A stretch of 64,000 nt of DNA from an uncultured Luteitalea sp. GTDB lineage: Bacteria; Acidobacteriota; Vicinamibacteria; Vicinamibacterales; Vicinamibacteraceae. Shown piece by piece: positions 59,606 to 64,000 of the stretch. The stretch spans positions 124,001 through 188,000 of the forward strand of contig CAKTDA010000004.1 in the NCBI GenBank assembly GCA_934541105.1, given 5' to 3'. A model generated the notes under the pieces. That model did no database searches and was not told the origin of the DNA. It saw only the letters and a program-made list of their open reading frames with translations. A program made the translations under genes and the position numbers. How positions within the stretch are numbered: position 1 is the first letter of the stretch; each line of letters begins with the position of its first letter.

Positions 59606-59686
59606 ATGGCTTCGACGCCCTCGCTCCGCGTGCCGTCGACGATGAACGCCAGTGCCGCCCGGCGCTGCGCGTGCTGTTGTTGTTGA
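59606..59686 (+). CDS. Possible leader peptide ending in a cysteine run
   Basis: A 26-codon frame, or a 14-codon frame from ATG 59642 (MNASAARRCACCCC), ends Cys-Ala-Cys-Cys-Cys-Cys-stop, 75 nt upstream of the DUF1684 gene. Cysteine-ending leader peptides regulate sulfur genes by attenuation in Actinobacteria. No Shine-Dalgarno sequence is seen before either ATG, and the downstream gene is not a known sulfur gene, so this may be chance. Confidence 0.25.
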   Translation: MASTPSLRVPSTMNASAARRCACCCC

Positions 59687-59761
59687 TCCCGCCCGTTTCC
59701 CGTTCCACGCGAAACCAGGTGCCGCGCATCCCCGCGCAGGCCCACGTCCGGATCGACATCC

Positions 59762-60700
59762 ATGAAGCTCTTCGTGAAGCTCGTCACGTACGCATCCATC
59801 GCGTCGGCCGCAGCCGCTGCCACGGCGCAGCCGAGGCCGGCCACGACCGCTCCCACCACCGTCGAGGACTGGCGCGATCAGTATGAAACCGCGCTGCGCG
59901 CCGAGTACGGCTGGCTGAGCGTCGCGGGGCTGACGTTCCTGCCGCGCGGCGTCCACACGATCGGCAGCCTCGCCAGCAGCGACGTGCCCCTGCCTGCCGG
60001 ACACGCGCCGCTCGAGGTCGGACGCCTCGTCGTGGCCGAGTCCGGCACGACGCTGCTGCTCAAGCCGGGCGTCGAGGCGCTGCTGAACGGCAAGCCGGCG
60101 CCGTCACGAATCGCGCTGCACACGGTGCGGCGCGGCGCACCCGGGCAGCCATCCACACCGGCAGACCGCGTGCGCATCGGACGGATCGAGTTCCACCTGC
60201 ACGAGAGCGGCGATCGACTCGCCCTGCGCGTGCGTGATCCGGAGTCGCCGATCCGCGTCGCCTTCGATGGCCCGCGCTGGTATCCGACGAGTCCGGACGC
60301 GCGCGTCGTCGCCACGCTGGAGCCGTTTGGCGAGACGCGCACCATTCCCGTTCGCAACATCCTCGGCGACAGCGAGTCCTACAGGTCTCCCGGCACGCTG
60401 ACCTTCACGTACGCGGGCCAGGCGGCAAGGGTGCTGGCGTTCACGGCGAGCCAGCAGCGGCTGCAGCTGATCTTCCGCGACGCAACCGTGGGGCGCGAGA
60501 CGTACGGCACGCGTTTCGTGTACGCCGAGCCGCTCGGCGACGGCCGCTACGCCATCGACTTCAACAAGGCCTACAACCCGCCCTGCGCGTACAACCCGTA
60601 CACGACGTGCCCGACGCCGCCCGAGGAGAACGTGCTGAAGGTCGCCATTCGCGCCGGCGAGAAGCTGTACGACGCGCCGCACGTATCGGCGTCGCGCTGA
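59762..60700 (+). CDS. Exported DUF1684 protein
   Basis: 312 residues with a signal (ASIASAAAAATAQP). DUF1684 landmarks: WRDQYETALRAEYGWLSVAGLTFL at the start (cut), the middle IGRIEFHLHESGDRLALRVRD, and the conserved end YAIDFNKAYNPPCAYNPYTTCPTPPEEN with Cys and PPEEN. Function unknown; the conserved Cys/Pro motif suggests a structural site or active site. It lies 238 bp after the GH16 gene. Confidence 0.9.
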   Translation: MKLFVKLVTYASIASAAAAATAQPRPATTAPTTVEDWRDQYETALRAEYGWLSVAGLTFLPRGVHTIGSLASSDVPLPAGHAPLEVGRLVVAESGTTLLLKPGVEALLNGKPAPSRIALHTVRRGAPGQPSTPADRVRIGRIEFHLHESGDRLALRVRDPESPIRVAFDGPRWYPTSPDARVVATLEPFGETRTIPVRNILGDSESYRSPGTLTFTYAGQAARVLAFTASQQRLQLIFRDATVGRETYGTRFVYAEPLGDGRYAIDFNKAYNPPCAYNPYTTCPTPPEENVLKVAIRAGEKLYDAPHVSASR

Positions 60701-60829
60701 CCGAAGGTTCGCCACCTCCCCTGCGAACGAGTACCGCCAGCCCCGCAGGTCCCGCTCGACGGCTCGGGCAGCGGCGTCGAGGTCGAGATCCGGTCGAGGC
60801 CGGCGCGGCGTGCGCCATAATGCGGCGCC

Positions 60830-61867
60830 ATGCGTGCCTATCGCGTCGAGCAGCCGGGGGTGGCCGGCCTCGTGGACGTGCCGATGCCGACACCGCGCGC
60901 CGGCGAGGTGCTGGTGCGCGTCGAGGCCGTCGGCATCTGCGGATCCGACCTGGAACTGCTCGAGGGGACGCGTGACGCGGCGTACACCCGGTACCCGGTC
61001 GTCCCCGGGCATGAGTGGGCGGGCGTCGTTGCCGAGGCGCCGGAGCATCCGGCGACGTCGATGCTGCCGCCTGGCACCCGGGTCGTCGTCGAAGGGCATC
61101 ACTTCTGCGGCGTCTGCGGCCGGTGTCGTGAGGGACGAACACAGCTCTGTGCGTCGTACGACGAGTACGGCTTCACGCGCGATGGCGGCTACCGCGAATA
61201 CGTCGCTGCGCGCGCGGATCTGTGCCACCCCCTGCGGCAGGCGGACTCGTCTGTCGGCGCCTTGTCGGAGCCGACGGCCTGCGCCCTGCACGCCGTGGAG
61301 CGGAGCCGGATCGGGCACGCGGATCGCGTCGTCGTCATCGGCGCCGGGCCCATCGGACTGCTCGCGGTGGCGTGCGCGGCGGCGTGTCGGCCTGCGCGGC
61401 TCGTCGTCGCGGACGTTCGCGACAGCACGTTTGCCGTCGCGCGGACTCTTGGCGCCACCGGTGCCGTCGCTGCGCCGGCATCTGCGCTCGCGGACGCCGT
61501 CCGGGACGCGCTTGGCGGGTCGGCCGACGTGGTCATCGAAGCGGCCGGGCATCCCCTTGCGCAGGTCGCCGCGACCGAACTCCTCGCTCGCGGCGGCCGT
61601 TTGACGGTGCTGGGCATTGCCGGCAGCGATCGGACGACGCCGTTCAACTTCGATCCGCTTGTCTTTCGCGATGCGCGCGTCGAAGCCGTGTTTGCCTATC
61701 CTTCGGCGGTGTTTGCGCGGGCCGTGGCGCTGATCGACACGCACGTCATCGACCCGGCACCCCTCATCACTCACCGGTTCGCGTTGTCGGATGCCGCTGA
61801 CGCGTTGGCGCTGCTCGAGTCGCGCCGCGAACCTGCCATCAAGGTCCTGCTCGACCCGAGGCGCTGA
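60830..61867 (+). CDS. Zinc-dependent MDR alcohol dehydrogenase
   Basis: 345 residues. Medium-chain dehydrogenase of the sorbitol/threonine dehydrogenase branch. Catalytic zinc site VGICGSDLE and PGHEWAGVV; structural zinc cysteines CGVCGRCREGRTQLC; Rossmann motif VVVIGAGPIGLLAV. Polyol or sugar-alcohol oxidation with NAD is likely. The gene is followed, 4 nt after its stop, by a TIM-barrel gene, so they probably act on the same pathway. Confidence 0.9.
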   Translation: MRAYRVEQPGVAGLVDVPMPTPRAGEVLVRVEAVGICGSDLELLEGTRDAAYTRYPVVPGHEWAGVVAEAPEHPATSMLPPGTRVVVEGHHFCGVCGRCREGRTQLCASYDEYGFTRDGGYREYVAARADLCHPLRQADSSVGALSEPTACALHAVERSRIGHADRVVVIGAGPIGLLAVACAAACRPARLVVADVRDSTFAVARTLGATGAVAAPASALADAVRDALGGSADVVIEAAGHPLAQVAATELLARGGRLTVLGIAGSDRTTPFNFDPLVFRDARVEAVFAYPSAVFARAVALIDTHVIDPAPLITHRFALSDAADALALLESRREPAIKVLLDPRR

Positions 61868-61871
61868 TCAC

Positions 61872-62858
61872 ATGTCGCTGCCACCGTCACCTGCCGCTCG
61901 ATTGCTGTCGATCCTCGGCCTGCCGATTGGCGATGCCCATGACCTGCCGCCGTCGCCGCACCGGTTCGCCGACGGCGCGCACTACCGCGTCGAGATCCCG
62001 AGCGTGGAAGGTCCGCGCGTCCTCGCTGCCGTCATCGACGAGGCCGCGACGCGTGGCGTGCCGATCCATCGCGTTTCGCAGGGCTCCGGCATCATGCTGC
62101 TCTCGGATGCGGAGATCGGCGAGATGTGCGGGATGTGTCGCGACGCGCGCATGGAGCTCTCGCTGTTTGTCGGTCCTCGTGCGGCGTGGGACACCGGGGC
62201 CGCGGTCGTGTCGCCGGCCGGGCGTACCCTCGGTGCGCAACTGCGCGGGCAGGATCAGGTGCGCCATGCGCTCGACGACGTGATGCGTGCCGTGGACCTG
62301 GGTGTACGCAGTGTGCTCGTGGCCGACGCTGGCCTGCTGCGGCTGCTCGACCTGGCGAAGCGCGCCGATCACCTGCCGGGCGATCTCGTGGTCAAGGTCA
62401 GCGTGCAGCTCGCTGCCGCCAACCCGCTGGCGGTCGCCGTGCTCGCCGACGAAGGCGCGACGACGATCAACGTGCCGACCGATCTGTCGCTGGCGCAGCT
62501 TGCCGCGATTCGCCAGCACTGCGACGTGCCGCTGGACGTGTACGTCGAGGTGCCCGACGGCTTCGGCGGGTTCGTCCGCCACTACGAGATCCCGCAGTTG
62601 ATTCATGCCGTGTCGCCGGTGTACGTGAAATTCGGGCTGCGCAACGCGCCTGACATCTACCCGTCCGGGCTGCACCTCGAGGGCGCGGCGACGCTGATGG
62701 CGCGCGAGCGCGTGCGTCGCGCCGAGCTCGGGCTCGCGCTGTTGCGCCGCCAGATCGGAGGCGCGCCCGGGGATGTCGATGCGTCGATACCGACGATGTC
62801 GCGCGTGGGCGCCGATGACGCGCCAGGCGTTCCGGTGCAGGTGGGCGCGTCGACCTGA
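61872..62858 (+). CDS. TIM-barrel protein (peptidase U32-like fold), stop codon within a REP hairpin
   Basis: 328 residues. A TIM-barrel pattern is visible: VPIHRVSQGSGIMLLSD, EMCGMCRDARMELSLFVG, VVKVSVQLAAANPLAVAVL and IPQLIHAVSPVYVKFGLRNA. It resembles U32-type proteins, but peptidase activity should not be assumed. It is likely an operon partner of the alcohol dehydrogenase. The last four codons and the TGA (62856-62858) are inside a REP-like hairpin, so the C-terminal tail may have been altered by repeat insertion. Confidence 0.75.
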   Translation: MSLPPSPAARLLSILGLPIGDAHDLPPSPHRFADGAHYRVEIPSVEGPRVLAAVIDEAATRGVPIHRVSQGSGIMLLSDAEIGEMCGMCRDARMELSLFVGPRAAWDTGAAVVSPAGRTLGAQLRGQDQVRHALDDVMRAVDLGVRSVLVADAGLLRLLDLAKRADHLPGDLVVKVSVQLAAANPLAVAVLADEGATTINVPTDLSLAQLAAIRQHCDVPLDVYVEVPDGFGGFVRHYEIPQLIHAVSPVYVKFGLRNAPDIYPSGLHLEGAATLMARERVRRAELGLALLRRQIGGAPGDVDASIPTMSRVGADDAPGVPVQVGAST

Positions 62859-62875
62859 AGGTCGACGCCCACGAA
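62847..62875 (-). repeat. REP-like element, copy 10
   Basis: 10-bp arms with core GTCGACCTGAAGGTCGAC (62847-62868) and head CCACGAA. The TGA in the loop is the stop codon of the overlapping gene. Confidence 0.8.
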
Positions 62876-62901
62876 CCGATGTCTGGCCAACGTCGGAACA
62901 T

Positions 62902-62931
62902 CCAAGGCCCAAGGCCCAAGGCCCAAGGCCC
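62902..62931. repeat. Heptad run (CCAAGGC x4)
   Basis: Four perfect period-7 units just upstream of the terminal GT2 gene. Confidence 0.88.
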
Positions 62932-62942
62932 ACTCTCTTCCC

Positions 62943-63956
62943 GTGATCTCCATCGTCATTCCCGTCTACAACAGCGCAGCCATCGTCGGAGACACCCTCG
63001 ACCGCATCGTCACGACGTGTGAGGCCGAGGGATGGACGTACGAGGTCATCGCCGTGGACGATGCCAGCCGCGACGACAGCGTGCGCGTACTCGAGGGCAG
63101 GGCGTCGCGACACCCATCGGTGCGCGTCATCGGCCTGCGGGCGAACGTCGGCCAGCATGCGGCGTTGATGATCGGGCTGCGCGCCGCGGCCGGCGACATC
63201 GTGGTCTGCATCGACGACGACCTGCAGCATCCGCCAGAGGCCATACCGGAGCTCGTGCGCGCGGTGCGGGCGGGGCACGACGCGGTGTTTGCCAGGTACG
63301 CCCACCCGCAGCATGCGCGCTGGCGTCGCGCCGGCAGCGGCGTGATGCGCGTCATCGACAGGGCCGTGTTCGGTGCGCCGCCAGGCCTCTTCGTCTCGAG
63401 CTTCCGGGCGATGAGCCGCGACGTCGTCGAACGGGTGTGTGCGTATCGTGGTTCGTCGCCGTGGATACGTGGGCAGATCCTGCGGGCGAGCCGTGCTCCG
63501 GCAAACGTCCACGTGGAGCATCGCGCGCGCCCCGACGGCGGGAGCAGCTACGGCGCGGTGGCACTGGCCGTCGTCGTGGTGCGGGTCCTGCTCGAATGGT
63601 CGCGCGTGCCGGCATGGTGCGCGCTGGCGACAGGCGCCGTCATGACCGTCACAGGCGTTGCGCTTGGCCCGGCCGGCAGCGGTGCGACCGGGACGATCGC
63701 CGTGCTGCTACTTCTGCAGGGGACTGCGTGGTTGCTCGTGAGCGTCGTCCTGCTTGCCAGGGTCGGGAAGGAACGCCGCGCGCTTCCGCTCGAGTCGCGA
63801 CACGAGCACGCGCAGCCCGTCGGCCGTCGGGTAGAGGAGTTCGAGGCAGCTGTCCGGCGCGGTCCGGTAGTTGGCGAGGCAGCCGCGACCGGTCGCAAGT
63901 TGCGTGTGCAAGGCCGCGATGCCGCCAGGCGCGAGGAACGGCCACAGGCTCGCTGA
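62943..63956 (+). CDS. GT2 glycosyltransferase (dolichyl-phosphate-mannose-synthase-like) with read-through tail
   Basis: 337 residues. GT-A domain: SIVIPVYNSAAIVGDTL, VIAVDDASRDDS, VCIDDDLQHPPEAIPELV (DxD variant). Two C-terminal membrane helices follow (AVALAVVVVRVLLEW and GTIAVLLLLQGTAWLLVSVVLL). Such enzymes load a sugar onto undecaprenyl phosphate. After ARVGKERRALPLES the frame has no stop and continues about 55 codons antisense to the convergent gene, so the natural stop seems to have been lost. GTG 62943 starts directly at the first strand. Confidence 0.82.
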   Translation: MISIVIPVYNSAAIVGDTLDRIVTTCEAEGWTYEVIAVDDASRDDSVRVLEGRASRHPSVRVIGLRANVGQHAALMIGLRAAAGDIVVCIDDDLQHPPEAIPELVRAVRAGHDAVFARYAHPQHARWRRAGSGVMRVIDRAVFGAPPGLFVSSFRAMSRDVVERVCAYRGSSPWIRGQILRASRAPANVHVEHRARPDGGSSYGAVALAVVVVRVLLEWSRVPAWCALATGAVMTVTGVALGPAGSGATGTIAVLLLLQGTAWLLVSVVLLARVGKERRALPLESRHEHAQPVGRRVEEFEAAVRRGPVVGEAAATGRKLRVQGRDAARREERPQAR

Positions 63957-64000
63957 GGCGAGGGCCGCCATCACGACGCAAGGCGCCGCGGTCGCCACGA
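63708..64000 (-). CDS. C-terminal fragment of a membrane protein
   Basis: The final 97 codons of a reverse-strand gene that continues beyond the right edge. It has one membrane helix (CVVMAALASASLWPFLA) followed by GCLANYRTAPDSCLELLYPTADGLRVLVSRLERK, a type of terminal periplasmic segment seen in polytopic sugar-transfer proteins. The family is not certain. It overlaps the tail of the GT2 gene by 249 nt. Confidence 0.65.
   Translation of the reverse strand, partial: VATAAPCVVMAALASASLWPFLAPGGIAALHTQLATGRGCLANYRTAPDSCLELLYPTADGLRVLVSRLERKRAAFLPDPGKQDDAHEQPRSPLQK

Overview
The window is about 70% G+C, genes are packed with many ATGA/GTGA start-stop overlaps, and GTG starts are common. The gene content fits an Acidobacteriota member, most likely of class Vicinamibacteria (Luteitalea-like): an ImuA/ImuB/DnaE2 mutasome, large secreted proteins with 'W-x-x-AEG' repeats, a bacterial SET-domain protein and PA14-glycosyltransferases. 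This assignment is inferred from gene content; there is no rRNA or marker gene in the window, and I saw no tRNA, CRISPR array, prophage or complete insertion sequence.

Layout. 1-5.2 kb: end of an unknown gene, a Tat-exported Gfo/Idh/MocA oxidoreductase, an exported EEP-family lipoprotein, an AlkA-type glycosylase, a repeat-rich spacer, a small lipoprotein and a Cu/Zn superoxide dismutase. 5.4-14.4 kb: a DNA-repair block with imuA-imuB, recQ and dnaE2, interrupted by an isoprenylcysteine-methyltransferase-like gene and a VOC-fold gene. With the upstream glycosylase this covers alkylation repair and translesion synthesis. 14.4-17.3 kb: an AbrB/PIN toxin-antitoxin-like pair whose PIN protein has lost catalytic positions, a GHMP kinase and a tRNA-dihydrouridine synthase. 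17.3-19.8 kb: a complete partner-switching operon (STAS antagonist, RsbW-type kinase, GAF-SpoIIE phosphatase). 19.9-23.2 kb: YajQ, a CaiB-type CoA transferase, a SET-domain protein and a YqiA-like hydrolase. 23.1-27 kb: a three-domain cell-wall protein (PBP-like, SpoIID, HExxH peptidase), then an ECF sigma / small membrane protein / DUF4252 operon.

27-33.8 kb holds a four-gene operon with 4-nt overlaps throughout: YfaT-like DUF1175, a thioester alpha-2-macroglobulin, a membrane protein and an SGNH hydrolase. 34-36.7 kb: a GT2 glycosyltransferase and the msrP/msrQ methionine-sulfoxide repair pair. 36.7-51 kb is the most distinctive region: three paralogous secreted proteins (four AEG-type repeats, an IPT/TIG domain, an SGNH hydrolase), a matrixin metalloprotease carrying the same repeats, a PA14-bearing polytopic glycosyltransferase and a GH-A-clan glycosidase. 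It looks like a cell-surface or exopolysaccharide locus. 51-64 kb: uridine kinase, HDOD protein, DUF481-like protein, a tetraether-synthase-like radical SAM enzyme, a 1-Cys peroxiredoxin, arylamine N-acetyltransferase, GH16, DUF1684, a zinc alcohol dehydrogenase, a TIM-barrel protein, a dolichyl-phosphate-mannose-synthase-like GT2 and the end of a reverse-strand membrane protein.

Spacers are dominated by two repeat classes. The first is a REP-like palindrome with a conserved TTCGTRG head next to a GTCGA...TCGAC hairpin (ten copies found). The second is heptanucleotide (period 7) tandem runs of varying sequence at many gene borders. Heptad runs also occur inside dnaE2, and one REP hairpin supplies the stop codon of a gene.
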